Assembly (NCBI GenBank): GCA_963922335.1
Contig: CAWUIB010000003.1
Coordinates: 348,007-412,006, forward strand
Direction of reading: 5' to 3'
Length of the DNA stretch: 64,000 nt
Source of the DNA: CALBPI01 sp963922335
GTDB taxonomy: Bacteria; Pseudomonadota; Gammaproteobacteria; Steroidobacterales; Woeseiaceae
The notes beneath the pieces were generated by a model. It did not search any database, had not been told where the DNA came from, and was given only the letters and a program-made list of their open reading frames with translations. The position numbers and the translations under genes were made by a program. Shown here in pieces: positions 27,044 through 36,729 of the stretch. Numbering within the stretch: position 1 is the stretch's first letter; every line of letters starts with the position of its first letter.

Positions 27044-29734
27044 TCAAGCGTTGGCAGCCTCCGACCAAGGGCGCTCGCCGCTGCGTCTTTCTTCGCGGAT
27101 ACTCACACCCATACCTTCGATCGCGGCCCTCACACTGGAATCGCTCGCCGTCTCGAAGAATGCTGCAAGTTCATCCAGGCGAGCGGCTTGTGCACCGAGC
27201 GATTCACTGGCCGCAGAGGCCTCTTCAACCATCGCCGCATTTTGTTGTGTGAATGCGTCCAGCTGCGAGATTGTCGCATTGACCTGATCAATGCCCTGGT
27301 ATTGTTCCTGACTGGACTGCGCGATTTCTTCGACCGTCGTCGATAGCCGTTGTACCTCGGTGACAATCTCCTCGAGTGTCTTGCCGGAAGCATCGACAAG
27401 GCGCGTGCCTTCCTCGACCTTCGCACTACTGTCCTGAATCAGCGATTTGATTTCCTTGGCGGCGCTCGCTGAGCGACCCGCGAGGTTTCGAACCTCAGTC
27501 GCAACAACCGCAAATCCGCGCCCTTGTTCACCTGCTCTTGCCGCTTCAACGGCAGCGTTGAGAGCGAGAAGGTTGGTCTGGAACGCAATCTCATCGATCA
27601 CTGCGATGATGTCGGATATACGACGACTCGCTTCGTTGATTTCCTGCATCGCCGATACCGTATTGTTGACGGCTTCTCCGCCACGGTGAGCGAGATTGCG
27701 TGTACCTTGCGCCAATTCGTTCGCTTCGGACGCGTTGGATGCGCTTTGACGAACCATCTCCGTCAGGCGTTTCATGTTTTCGGCGGTCTTTTCGAGCCCC
27801 GACGCTTGTTCCTCGGTTCGTTGCTGGAGATCAGCATTTCCAATGGCGATTTCGTGTGCGCCACCTTTCACTGAAGATGCCGATTCCTGAATGCTGCCGA
27901 TGACTTCGGTGAGTTTCTGGATCGTTGCGTTGGCGTCGGATTTAAGCTTTCCGTAGCTGCCCTGATACTCGCGATTGATCGACTCCTTCAAGCTGCCACG
28001 CGCGATGGCGCTGAAGACTCGGACGGTGTCACCAACGACCTGCTCTGCCACCGTCAGCAGGCTGTTGACGCCTTCAGAAAGGCTGGCGTAAAAACCCTCC
28101 ATACCTTGCGTATCGATGCGCTTGGTTAAGTCACCATCGCGGGCTGACTGTACGACCGCATCGACGTCCTGTTCGATGCCGACTTCCGCAGTGCGATCGT
28201 TCCACACCACGATGGCGCCGAGTCGTTCTCCATTGTCGGAAAAGACGGGGTTCGATACCAACCTGACCGTACGGTTACCAATATCGGTATCGTCGATGTG
28301 GGTCTTGTTCAAATCCATGAGACGGGTCTTCGCAGATTGCGAAAGCCCGGGAATCTGTGCGACGTCGGCACCCACCAGGTGCGCGCTGTCGATGGATTGC
28401 CCCTGATAGCTCGGGTCGCTGTTGAACTGCTCGAACAGAGCTTTGGCGGCGCGGTTTACGAACACCACATGCATCGTTTCGTTCGCAATGATGACCGGGC
28501 TGTCGACGTTGTCGAGCGCCTGTCGGATTCGATTGGACTCCGCCACCACCCGCCTGTCTTTCTCTACCTGCGCCTCGAGTTTCGACTTCATCGATTGCAG
28601 TCCGGCATACACACCAGTGGCAGGCTTTTCTGTGGAAAGATCCATGGAAAAATCACCTTGCCCCAGTGCCGCGAGCACTTCATTCAGATAGTTTGCGTCG
28701 CCACCCAGATCGCGTTGAAGCCCCTTGAACTTGACGATGTTCCAGCAAATCGCAAACAAGACGGTGAGTCCGGCCAGTGCACCCACGATCATTGCGCCCC
28801 GCATTCCAGCAGCAGCCTCATCGCGCCGTGAAATGGAAATAGATTTCAGCTCATCGAGCATCTGCTCCTCGATCTGCTTCAGCTGATCGAGTTTGAGCGA
28901 CTGCACTTGGAACCATGCCAACGGGTCGATATTGAAATTTCGTCCGACCGTGCTGTTTAAAGCCACATCACGCATGGCATGCGCGTTGATGATCGGCTGT
29001 GAGTCAAGCTCCGCGGCGATCATGTCTTTAAAGTTGCCGGACAGTGACCCGAGCAGTTCGGAACGGTATACCGCTTGCATTGTAACGAGTTGCAGGAGCT
29101 CCTGGCGCAGTGGGGCTGTCAGTTCGTTGCGTGCGAAGGTTTCGCTCAGTACGTTTCGCTCGAGACCAGATGCTTCCTTGACGCGCAGCAAAGCCGTGTA
29201 GGCGTCACCGAGTATCGCCACTTCGCGATCTTCGCTCAGCTTAGGCATGTTACTCACGAGCTCGAGGTAGCTGCCGACCACTTCGATGTAGAATTTGACG
29301 GCGGTGGCCTGATCGACGCTCTGCGCATCGACCCGCCGACGCATGTCAGCGATGGCATCGGTATAGGACAGCGCACGATTCAGTACACCGCTGATCACAG
29401 GGCCCAGCGTATCGGTATCAATATCGGCAACGAGCGCCTTCAACTCGCCGATACGAGTATCCCGAACCTTGCGTTGCTCGGGCAGCTTGGCTGCAAACTC
29501 AGCACCGTCTGCGCCGAGCGCGCCGGATGTCAGACCTCGTTCCTTTTGCGTCTCGTGGACGACAGCGCCAGCGCTTGCCGCGATCTCCGTGAACAGGATC
29601 TGCCGTTCGCTTGCGCTCATCACGCCTTTTGCGCGCGTCACATTGTCCGCGGTGAACCATGCAAGCCCAGCTAGCGGCAGCAGCAGAATGAGCAGCGCCT
29701 GCGTTCCGAGACTCAGTTTGAAAAATCGGTCCAT
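27044..29734 (-). CDS. Methyl-accepting chemotaxis protein with NIT and PAS domains
   Basis: An 896-residue chemoreceptor. Order: transmembrane helix 1 (residues 9-28), a periplasmic nitrate/nitrite-sensing (NIT) domain (about 50-290, with HETQKERGLTSG), transmembrane helix 2 (about 315-335), a PAS domain (IRQALDNVDSPVIIANETMH), HAMP-like helices, and a C-terminal signalling domain with the hairpin tip EIAFQTNLLALNAAVEAARA. It should link an extracellular small anion, perhaps nitrate or nitrite, to swimming. It lies alone, next to a candidate FliA promoter. No CheB/CheR-docking pentapeptide ends the protein. Confidence 0.92.
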   Translation of the reverse strand: MDRFFKLSLGTQALLILLLPLAGLAWFTADNVTRAKGVMSASERQILFTEIAASAGAVVHETQKERGLTSGALGADGAEFAAKLPEQRKVRDTRIGELKALVADIDTDTLGPVISGVLNRALSYTDAIADMRRRVDAQSVDQATAVKFYIEVVGSYLELVSNMPKLSEDREVAILGDAYTALLRVKEASGLERNVLSETFARNELTAPLRQELLQLVTMQAVYRSELLGSLSGNFKDMIAAELDSQPIINAHAMRDVALNSTVGRNFNIDPLAWFQVQSLKLDQLKQIEEQMLDELKSISISRRDEAAAGMRGAMIVGALAGLTVLFAICWNIVKFKGLQRDLGGDANYLNEVLAALGQGDFSMDLSTEKPATGVYAGLQSMKSKLEAQVEKDRRVVAESNRIRQALDNVDSPVIIANETMHVVFVNRAAKALFEQFNSDPSYQGQSIDSAHLVGADVAQIPGLSQSAKTRLMDLNKTHIDDTDIGNRTVRLVSNPVFSDNGERLGAIVVWNDRTAEVGIEQDVDAVVQSARDGDLTKRIDTQGMEGFYASLSEGVNSLLTVAEQVVGDTVRVFSAIARGSLKESINREYQGSYGKLKSDANATIQKLTEVIGSIQESASSVKGGAHEIAIGNADLQQRTEEQASGLEKTAENMKRLTEMVRQSASNASEANELAQGTRNLAHRGGEAVNNTVSAMQEINEASRRISDIIAVIDEIAFQTNLLALNAAVEAARAGEQGRGFAVVATEVRNLAGRSASAAKEIKSLIQDSSAKVEEGTRLVDASGKTLEEIVTEVQRLSTTVEEIAQSSQEQYQGIDQVNATISQLDAFTQQNAAMVEEASAASESLGAQAARLDELAAFFETASDSSVRAAIEGMGVSIREERRSGERPWSEAANA

Positions 29735-29769
29735 GATCGTCGCGCTCCGCGCCCAGGTTGTTGATTGGA

Positions 29770-29796
29770 ATAGCGACGAGACCTGTCGACCCTTTA
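29770..29796 (-). promoter_or_regulatory. Candidate FliA (sigma-28) promoter of the chemoreceptor gene
   Basis: On the minus strand TAAAGGGT (29796-29789) and GTCGCTAT (29777-29770) are separated by exactly 11 bases, as in the flagellar consensus TAAAGTTT-N11-GCCGATAA; 6 of 8 and 5 of 8 positions match. It lies 35 bases before the chemoreceptor start. Chemoreceptor genes are commonly in the FliA regulon. Confidence 0.45.
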
Positions 29797-29915
29797 GTCA
29801 CTCTTCGTTCTTTTTTTACGATCAATCAGTTCGGTTATTTGAAATAAACAAAACTAAGGTTTGGCCTAATATGAGGGCGCCAATCATCAGACCATTCCGA
29901 TGGAAAAGTAGACAG

Positions 29916-30809
29916 ATGGCCGTAAATCTTGGAAACCTCAGTATTGTTTCAGGGAATCGAAACGCTTCTCCGAGAGGACTACGCATCCACGGAGCGGAAG
30001 ACCGTGAGCTGACACAGCAGTTGAATCAGTTGTTGCAGACCTCGGGCACCGATACCCGGGTTCGTATGGAAGCAAACTCGGGTGTCCGGCGCATTGTCTG
30101 TGATGCGGCATCGGTTGGCCTCGCTTCAGGCCTTCATATCACTCATGCGAGAGGCCTGAAAGGCGTGAACCGCAGCTTGGCCGCCAGCGTCGAGTGGGTG
30201 GTCGTCAGCTACGACGGAGACATCGGTGAATCACTGATGAGCCCCGGTATGCTGCGCCACCTGGCAGAACGGTTTGGCCTAACCAGCATCGTGCAGCTCC
30301 GGATGGACAGTGGCGAAGCCGCCGAAGAAATCGCGCCGGGCACCTCCAGCACCCTCAGTGAATGGATTCAGTCCGTATCTGCGACCCCGGAGCGTCGTGA
30401 ACTGGTCGTTGCGCCCTATTCAATGTATGAATCGGCCCGTCAGATCGGACTTGGCCTGACCAACTCGAATGAGTACGCGGTTAGCGCTTCCGTAACGGAC
30501 GTGGTGACGATTAAGCCGGTAAACGCTGCCGAGCCTGATGCGATGTTGGTGCCACTGTTGTTTACGGCACTGTGGTTGTCGGGCGAGCGGAACGCGGCTG
30601 TGACGTTGGAGTGTGCATGGCTCAGTACACTGGAGGCAGGGATTCTGCCTGAAGGGGTCGACGCTCTACGGCCCTATTCGAGCCATCTACCGCGTCAGGA
30701 ATTCATGGAAGCGGTCTCCTCGCGCATTGGCGCTGCACCTCGACAGCTACATGCGAGTCTGCCCTTCAATCCGCCAGTTCGACCTGAGCTGAGTGTGGTC
30801 CGGGGCTAA
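29916..30809 (+). CDS. Protein of unknown function
   Basis: I do not recognise this 297-residue protein. It has no signal peptide or membrane segment and no catalytic motif that I can see. The composition is balanced, with mixed alpha/beta character. Codon use resembles its neighbours and the frame is long and uninterrupted, so the gene is probably real. Two starts are possible: ATG 29916 with a weak GGAAAAG site, and ATG 29871 preceded by AAGG, which would add 15 residues. It diverges from the chemoreceptor gene and converges on arsR, 5 bases apart. A cytosolic role, perhaps with the chemoreceptor, is only a guess. Confidence 0.7.
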   Translation: MAVNLGNLSIVSGNRNASPRGLRIHGAEDRELTQQLNQLLQTSGTDTRVRMEANSGVRRIVCDAASVGLASGLHITHARGLKGVNRSLAASVEWVVVSYDGDIGESLMSPGMLRHLAERFGLTSIVQLRMDSGEAAEEIAPGTSSTLSEWIQSVSATPERRELVVAPYSMYESARQIGLGLTNSNEYAVSASVTDVVTIKPVNAAEPDAMLVPLLFTALWLSGERNAAVTLECAWLSTLEAGILPEGVDALRPYSSHLPRQEFMEAVSSRIGAAPRQLHASLPFNPPVRPELSVVRG

Positions 30810-30814
30810 CCCTT

Positions 30815-31204
30815 TTACTCCCCGGCGTTGCTGCCAGCCGTAACGGCGGGCTGTTGCTGCTCCATCCACAAACGACGCGCTTCTTCCGTAGCATCGCTGT
30901 TCACTTCGCCGATTCGGTCAGCAACGAAGTCGATGCCTTCGAGCAACCAGTCCGGCATATTCACGAGCGCCAGTCGGTAGATTCGGCGTCGTCCTTCACT
31001 GCGCTCTTCGACCACCCGAAAGGCACGCAGCAGTGAAAGGTGTTGTGATACTCGCGTGGCGGTTATGCCGACGATCTTGGCCAGCTGATTGACCGAATAA
31101 GGCTCTCGGCTCGAGAGTGCATGCACCAGCAGGATACGATCCGGGTGTGACATCACCTTGAGCAAAGCCCCCAACTCGCGGGCAACAACCTTACGACTCG
31201 GCAT
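30815..31204 (-). CDS. ArsR-family winged-helix regulator (cysteine-free)
   Basis: A 129-residue ArsR/SmtB-type repressor with HTH VNQLAKIVGITATRVSQHLSLL and wing EGRRRIYRL. It contains no cysteine at all, so it cannot use the thiol metal site of classical ArsR. It is 27 bases downstream of dabA on the same strand, so it probably belongs to the dab operon; a role in carbon, redox or pH control is inferred. Confidence 0.88.
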   Translation of the reverse strand: MPSRKVVARELGALLKVMSHPDRILLVHALSSREPYSVNQLAKIVGITATRVSQHLSLLRAFRVVEERSEGRRRIYRLALVNMPDWLLEGIDFVADRIGEVNSDATEEARRLWMEQQQPAVTAGSNAGE

Positions 31205-31231
31205 TAGTCGACGACTCTTTGCAGGATTGGG

Positions 31232-33775
31232 TTAGACCGCTTCTCGTTCGAACTCTTGAGGGAGATTGTGGAGCGACTGAACCGTCTCGCTGTCGGTGTC
31301 TTTCCAGCGGTAATCACCCAGGTATTGTCGAATGCGACCATCATCTTCGAGAGCGTATAGGTGCAGCCACTGATTGTCGAACAATTCGCGGACAGACTCG
31401 TGCTTCATCAAGATGCCCGTGATGGCTTCGGCCGGAGCGGCAATGCAGGCGCTCAGGCGGAGCGGTTGATGAAGATAGTGCGCGCCGTCATGGATCGACT
31501 GCCATGGCAGTCCTACACGAAGGTCTCCGCCAGTGCCCTCAAGGACGCCAATGCCTGACACAACGTTGTGCAGCGTCTTGTCGCCGCTGCCGAGGTTTCG
31601 GTTGTCCACGGTCGAAGCGAAGTACTGCAGGCTGATCCAGCTCGCCACAACCAGTGGGGCGGTCATTATCAACTCGAGTACCTTGAATCCTTCGTCACGC
31701 TTCCAATCGTATTCGTGCAGGAAACTGCGGCCATGCAGATCGACATGGCGCGTGCGGTAACGTGGTGCGGCTATAAACGCCTGACAGCCAACGAGCCCCC
31801 ACTCAGGCCGCACTTCCGACCAGTCATTGCTGCGTCGCAGAATCTGTGCGGCCGATTCGTCCATGACACCGTGGTCGCGTGCACGCGCGAGCCTGACGGT
31901 TGATGCCGCGTTATCGAACAGTGTTTGTAGCCTCGCAATTGAGGGTGCCTTGGGGTTAGGTAGCAGTTCTACGTCGATGAGGCTGACCTGGTCGGTCGCC
32001 GTGTCGTGCAGTGCTGCAACAAACTGAGTGGACTCCGGGATATCGATGCCTTTTGCACGCAGGTCGATTCGCACAGCGTCATCATTCAGGATGCTCGCTG
32101 CTAATCGGGCGTTGGCATCGCCGGCGTGGCCGCCGCAGGCGCCACAGTGATATCGGGACGCGTACGGGTTGTTGACCGCGCTGGATCCATGACCCACCAG
32201 AGCAATGAGCTCGCCGAATCGTTCGGTGAGCGACATGCCGCGCAATACCGACTCGGCCAACGCGGATTTCTCGCCTGACGCAAGGCCGTGTGGTTCGCCG
32301 CAAGCATCAACAGGCGTGATCGACGGCGCCATTTCGCGTTTGCGATGGAACCCGAACCAGCCTCGTACGGTGTCGCTCGCAAGTCGTGCGGCGTAGGCGA
32401 GGCCGAGGGATTCCACGTACGCGAAAGAGCTGACGGCTGCGCGATTGAACGTGCGCCATGCAGCACCCACTTGCCGTTTGTTTTCCGTTTTGGAACGAAG
32501 CGCCTCGGTTGCTTCCGCAGTCTTCGCCGTCTCGCGCACCTGATACTGCGGCTCGAGCAGAACCGGGCACTGTGCGTCGGCATCTGCGCCGTCGATCGTG
32601 AGTACCTCGATCGGCAGGCCAAAGAACCCGGCAAACCCCCGTGTTTCAAGCTTTGGATCTTCGCATTCGAGGACGCGCCGCAGACGCTCTGAGCGAACGT
32701 CTATGCAGAACACAGCTTGCATGTCCGGTGTTGTCTGCGGTGCCGGCAGACTCGTCGGCCGATCCGGGTTTCTGAACGCATCATCAATGAGCGCGCGTTG
32801 GGCATGTTGTTCAAGCGCACGATGTGCGATCAGTCGCAGACGTCGGGCGTAGCGCTCTTCGCGCGATTGCTCAAGATTGATGGTGCTCTGCTCTTGCGAC
32901 CACGTGTCCGAGAGTCCCGGATACGCTTGCAAGAGCAGCAATTCCCAGGCGAGTCGCACAGCCAGCAATTCGGCGGTCTTCTCTGCATTGCCACCATGCT
33001 GGGTGGACTCCCAGTCGAGATAGCGCGCGTGGCCCGCCCATCCTGAAATGCTGGACAGCAGTCTTGGGAAGTAGAGCTCAAGTCGCTCCTCGCTCATGGG
33101 CACGGCTTCAGCAGCGAGGTGGAAGAGCGCCGGAGCGTCGGTCGGCAATTCACGAATGATGCGGCGCGCACCCGGGATACCGCACGCTTCCAGTTGGCGA
33201 TCCAAAGAGGCCTCAGCCTGCCAGGCCGTAAACGGCGGCAGCGATTTCCACGGCGAGGACCAGATCGCTTGACCTTCATCAAAATGGGATGCAGCCCATG
33301 CAGAAATCGATTCCGTGATCATCGCTGGAAAGTCGATTCCCAATTGCTGAGCCGCGACATCGGCAACGGTCGGGATCGCTGTCTCTTTTATCGCGTTGGT
33401 ACGTTCCAGCTCCCGCGCGAGTTCGTCGACGCTGAGCTGCTCGTAACCGCCGCCGTAAGCGCTACCCATGTGGGTAATTTCCTGATCCGAGAGCGCTTCG
33501 GCTCGAATTTTCTCAGCGTAGTAGCGCGAGCTCATCATCACATCACCGTAGCCGGTGCGTGTGAGCCTTACGCCCGCGTCCTCAAAAGTCTCGCCAACAA
33601 ATCCGAGGTAAGGGTTTGACGCGACAAAGTTCTCCAGCGGCCAGAGTGGTGCGACCGCATTAGCCGCCTTGAATGCGATATCGACTAGTGTTGTTTCGCT
33701 GACCGCGTTCGCCCAGCCATTCAGGCCAACAATTTTCTCGATCGCGGTTTTGGTGGCAGTTTCAGTTTGAGACAC
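31232..33775 (-). CDS. dabA: DabA inorganic carbon transporter subunit (DUF2309)
   Basis: DabA is the cytoplasmic, beta-carbonic-anhydrase-like half of the DabAB pump that traps CO2 as bicarbonate, powered by DabB. The zinc ligands are visible: C357 and D359 in VFCIDVRSE, H529 in VGHGSS, C544 in YHCGACGG, with spacings like the Halothiobacillus protein. I start it at GTG 33775, which has CTGGAG 9 bases before it and overlaps the dabB end by 14 bases. An upstream start at 33838 is possible but would overlap by 77 bases. Length 847 is in the family range. Confidence 0.93.
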   Translation of the reverse strand: MSQTETATKTAIEKIVGLNGWANAVSETTLVDIAFKAANAVAPLWPLENFVASNPYLGFVGETFEDAGVRLTRTGYGDVMMSSRYYAEKIRAEALSDQEITHMGSAYGGGYEQLSVDELARELERTNAIKETAIPTVADVAAQQLGIDFPAMITESISAWAASHFDEGQAIWSSPWKSLPPFTAWQAEASLDRQLEACGIPGARRIIRELPTDAPALFHLAAEAVPMSEERLELYFPRLLSSISGWAGHARYLDWESTQHGGNAEKTAELLAVRLAWELLLLQAYPGLSDTWSQEQSTINLEQSREERYARRLRLIAHRALEQHAQRALIDDAFRNPDRPTSLPAPQTTPDMQAVFCIDVRSERLRRVLECEDPKLETRGFAGFFGLPIEVLTIDGADADAQCPVLLEPQYQVRETAKTAEATEALRSKTENKRQVGAAWRTFNRAAVSSFAYVESLGLAYAARLASDTVRGWFGFHRKREMAPSITPVDACGEPHGLASGEKSALAESVLRGMSLTERFGELIALVGHGSSAVNNPYASRYHCGACGGHAGDANARLAASILNDDAVRIDLRAKGIDIPESTQFVAALHDTATDQVSLIDVELLPNPKAPSIARLQTLFDNAASTVRLARARDHGVMDESAAQILRRSNDWSEVRPEWGLVGCQAFIAAPRYRTRHVDLHGRSFLHEYDWKRDEGFKVLELIMTAPLVVASWISLQYFASTVDNRNLGSGDKTLHNVVSGIGVLEGTGGDLRVGLPWQSIHDGAHYLHQPLRLSACIAAPAEAITGILMKHESVRELFDNQWLHLYALEDDGRIRQYLGDYRWKDTDSETVQSLHNLPQEFEREAV

Positions 33776-35306
33776 GGCGGTAAGCTCCAGCAATTCGATT
33801 GAGATAGTCGTTGAAATAGAATCCCTTGCGCGTCGCAAGGTAGATGCGCTTCATGAGGTTCGATTGCTCGCCGACTGTTGAGAACTGCAGTAGTGCGACG
33901 AGTGCGAAGGCGACGACGATCAGTGCCGTCACTCCCAGCGCAATCGGTGTAAGTGCCGTAGCGCTGGGCAATGTATCCGCGAAGTAGGCCTGAATGCCGG
34001 CCTGAAGCGTGAAGTACAGTACGGTCGCGAGCGCTGCATGTTGTACGACCTTCACAAGCACAGCGCGGCCGCGCAGCCCTCGCGCGAGAAATCCGCACAG
34101 TCCAATGATGTAGACAATGCCGAGCGCGAATACGCCACCCGCGTAGCTGAAAAGGGCGTTCGCGGCGAGCGCGATTAGCGAGTAAATCCCCAGTGCAACC
34201 ATCAAAGTGAGGAGCAAACCGCCGGCAGACACGCGCTGTTGGCCTGCGTCCGAGAGCCGCCATTCCCTAACTTGATCGACAGCGCTCCCGGATGTGAGAA
34301 AGCTGTGCGCCTTATAAAAGGAGTGCGCGATCAGGTGGAGGCCCGCCGATGCAAACGCTCCAAGCCCACACTGCAACAACATGAAACCCATCTGGGCAAC
34401 AGTTGAGTAACCGAGTTGCCCCTTCACGTTGGTCTGCGTCAGCATGATCAGCGATGCGATGACCGCAGATGTGCCGCCTACGACGATTAGCATGAGCAGC
34501 GCAGTCTCGCTGGTCATCACCACATCGGCGAAGCGAATCATCAGGTAACCGCCGGCGTTGACAATGCCGGCATGCAGCAGCGCGGAGACCGGGGTCGGTG
34601 TCTCCATGACTTCGGTCAACCACCCGTGCAGCGGGAATTGAGCTGATTTCAACAAGGCTGCGACCACTAGCAGGCCGGCGGCCATCGCGTTGAGGTGCGC
34701 CGCGCCACCAGCGGCCATGGTGTTGATCGCTGCGATTTCGATCGTGCCGTACTCGCGGATGAGTAAGGCGGCGGCCGCGAGCAATGCAAGGTCACCGATC
34801 CTCGCGAGCCAAAACTTCTTCCGGGCGGCCAGAATTGCTAGCGGACGATCGGGATAGAACAACAGAAGCTGGTGAAGCGTCAGGCTGGTCAGCACCCACC
34901 CGGTGAGAAGCTGTAGCAGCGTAGCTGACGATACGAGCAACATCACAGCGGCCAGTGTCGCCGCCAACCGAGCAAAGAACACTGACTGGCGCGGGTTGCC
35001 ATCCAGGTAGGACCGGCTGAAGTTGATCACCACCACCCCGACAAAGCTCACAACAAACATTGCGAGCAGATTCAGCGGATCGATACGCACGCCGAAACCG
35101 AGGATCGTAGCCGGCGCTGCCGGCCATTGAGCACTGCCATGTAATGCGAAGCCGATCGCCGCAATGACGACGGCGCCGAGTGTCAAAAACGACCCGAGAC
35201 GGGCAACGGGTGTGGCGATTCGCGGTTGAGAGAAGCGACAAATCAGCGCGGTAAGTATGAGTACGCCGATTGCAGCTAGCGGGGCGGTTGAGAAAATTGG
35301 GGTCAC
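33762..35306 (-). CDS. dabB: DabB, proton-channel subunit (NuoL/MrpA-like)
   Basis: A 514-residue polytopic membrane protein of the NADH-quinone oxidoreductase chain 5/antiporter family. Visible family features include SYLDGNPRQSVFFARL, the region KSAQFPLHGWLTEVMETPTP and LLHAGIVNAGGYLMIRFA, and LGYSTVAQMGFMLLQCGLGA. Next to dabA it is the cation-coupled subunit and not part of complex I. It is the first gene of the operon dabB-dabA-arsR and diverges from a LysR gene, with 105 bases between. Confidence 0.93.
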   Translation of the reverse strand: MTPIFSTAPLAAIGVLILTALICRFSQPRIATPVARLGSFLTLGAVVIAAIGFALHGSAQWPAAPATILGFGVRIDPLNLLAMFVVSFVGVVVINFSRSYLDGNPRQSVFFARLAATLAAVMLLVSSATLLQLLTGWVLTSLTLHQLLLFYPDRPLAILAARKKFWLARIGDLALLAAAALLIREYGTIEIAAINTMAAGGAAHLNAMAAGLLVVAALLKSAQFPLHGWLTEVMETPTPVSALLHAGIVNAGGYLMIRFADVVMTSETALLMLIVVGGTSAVIASLIMLTQTNVKGQLGYSTVAQMGFMLLQCGLGAFASAGLHLIAHSFYKAHSFLTSGSAVDQVREWRLSDAGQQRVSAGGLLLTLMVALGIYSLIALAANALFSYAGGVFALGIVYIIGLCGFLARGLRGRAVLVKVVQHAALATVLYFTLQAGIQAYFADTLPSATALTPIALGVTALIVVAFALVALLQFSTVGEQSNLMKRIYLATRKGFYFNDYLNRIAGAYRRVSN

Positions 35307-35411
35307 CGACCTCTCCAGGGTGTCTTGATGCCCGAAAAATTACCGAACCTGTCACTTTAAATAAACTACAATATTCCTATGCTTTTCTTCTGAAAAACAG
35401 AACGAATTGAG

Positions 35412-36317
35412 ATGAGCCTTAATTTCAAACATTTGCGCTACTTCTGGGCCGTCGCCCACAGCGGCAATCTGACTCGGGCAGCGGAGCAGCTGCACGTGTC
35501 CCAGTCTGCGTTGTCAGTCCAAATCCGCCAGCTCGAGGAGTGGTTAGGTCAGGATTTGTTTGAGCGACAAGGCCGGAGTCTCGTGCTTACGGAGGCTGGA
35601 CGCATCGCCCTCGAATACGCGGATACCCTGTTTTCGGTAAGCGATGAATTCGTCAATGTACTGAAAGGGCGCGACTCGCATTCGCGACAGGTGATCCGTA
35701 TCGGCGCGGTGACGACGCTGTCGCGCAACTTCCAGATCACGTTTCTCGAGCCACTGCTGGCACTCGACAATGTGGTTGCAGTGTTGCGGTCCGATAGCCA
35801 GGAGCAATTGCTTGCCAAACTCGAGGCGCAGGATCTCGATGTGGTGCTGACCAGCCAGTTGCCACCGCGGGATCAGGGTCGACAGTGGTTGGTGCACACC
35901 ATCGATAAACAGCCGGTAAGCCTGGTCGGTCATCCCACTCGCGGCGGCTACGATCGGTCCCTGTCGGATATGTTGCAAGAGCACCCGGTGATCGTGCCGA
36001 CCATCGAAAATGCCGTTCGAATTGGTTTCGATGCGTGGTGTGAGCGCAAGAGTCTCAGCCCGATCATCAGCGCTGAGGTGGACGACATGGCGCTGATGAG
36101 GTTGATGGTGCGTGAGGACTTCGGGCTTGCTGTAGTCCCGCCCATCGTCGTCCGTGATGAGTTAAATAGCGGCACGCTGCGCGATTTCGGCGAAATTCCA
36201 GCCCTTGCAGAGACGTTCCACGCAGTCACGCTGAAGCGGAAGTTCCCGAACCCGTTGCTGCCTAAACTGTTGCGTCGCATCGACGATGGCCTGGTGCAAA
36301 AACCGGCTAGCCGCTAA
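35412..36317 (+). CDS. LysR-family regulator beside dabAB
   Basis: A 301-residue LysR-type regulator. The HTH is near the N-terminus (FWAVAHSGNLTRAAEQLHVS, SALSVQIRQLEEWLG), and a periplasmic-binding-like effector domain follows. It looks closest to NhaR-like members. Placed divergently from dabB, it probably controls the carbon pump, sensing a carbon or ion signal; this is inferred from position. The intergenic region has an inverted repeat TTTTC-N4-GAAAA at 35383-35396. Its last 11 bases overlap the convergent arsC. Confidence 0.9.
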   Translation: MSLNFKHLRYFWAVAHSGNLTRAAEQLHVSQSALSVQIRQLEEWLGQDLFERQGRSLVLTEAGRIALEYADTLFSVSDEFVNVLKGRDSHSRQVIRIGAVTTLSRNFQITFLEPLLALDNVVAVLRSDSQEQLLAKLEAQDLDVVLTSQLPPRDQGRQWLVHTIDKQPVSLVGHPTRGGYDRSLSDMLQEHPVIVPTIENAVRIGFDAWCERKSLSPIISAEVDDMALMRLMVREDFGLAVVPPIVVRDELNSGTLRDFGEIPALAETFHAVTLKRKFPNPLLPKLLRRIDDGLVQKPASR

Positions 36318-36729
36318 CGAGGTTGCCCTCTTTGTCGATCAGCAGATCGCCGTTCTCCTTGTAAAAGGGCACCGGCGGTTGGTTGTCGAGCAAACCCAGA
36401 ACGCGTTCACACGGCCGGCAGAGGCGCACACCTTTCGGTGAGCACACGATAGGCCGATTCACGAGAATCGGGTGCTCGACCATCGCGCTCAGCAGTGTCT
36501 CGTCATCAACGCCCGGTTGTGTCAGCCCCAGTGACTCTGCGGGCGAGCGTGCAACCCTTAACGCATCAGCAGGTGACAGGTCCGCAGCAGCGAACAAGCC
36601 CAGCAGCTGAGCGCGAGTCCAGCCGGTGTCGAGATACTCAATGACGTGGTGTCGAACTCCGGTTGCCTCGATGATGGCCAGCGTGTTGCGCGAAGTGCCG
36701 CAATCGGGGTTGTGATAGATCGTGATCAT
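36307..36729 (-). CDS. arsC: Arsenate reductase, glutaredoxin-dependent
   Basis: A 140-residue ArsC. The catalytic loop NPDCGTSRNTL carries the active Cys; arginines in ILVNRPIV and KGVRLCRP are the oxyanion-binding positions of the family. It reduces arsenate to arsenite for export. No arsB or acr3 pump gene is near, and the cysteine-free ArsR at 30815-31204 is not its obvious regulator. Confidence 0.93.
   Translation of the reverse strand: MITIYHNPDCGTSRNTLAIIEATGVRHHVIEYLDTGWTRAQLLGLFAAADLSPADALRVARSPAESLGLTQPGVDDETLLSAMVEHPILVNRPIVCSPKGVRLCRPCERVLGLLDNQPPVPFYKENGDLLIDKEGNLVSG

Noticed and set aside
35383..35396. TTTTC-N4-GAAAA inverted repeat before the LysR gene
   Set aside because: It is short, A/T-rich, lies 15 bases before the start and is not a T-N11-A LysR box in a clear promoter; chance is likely.
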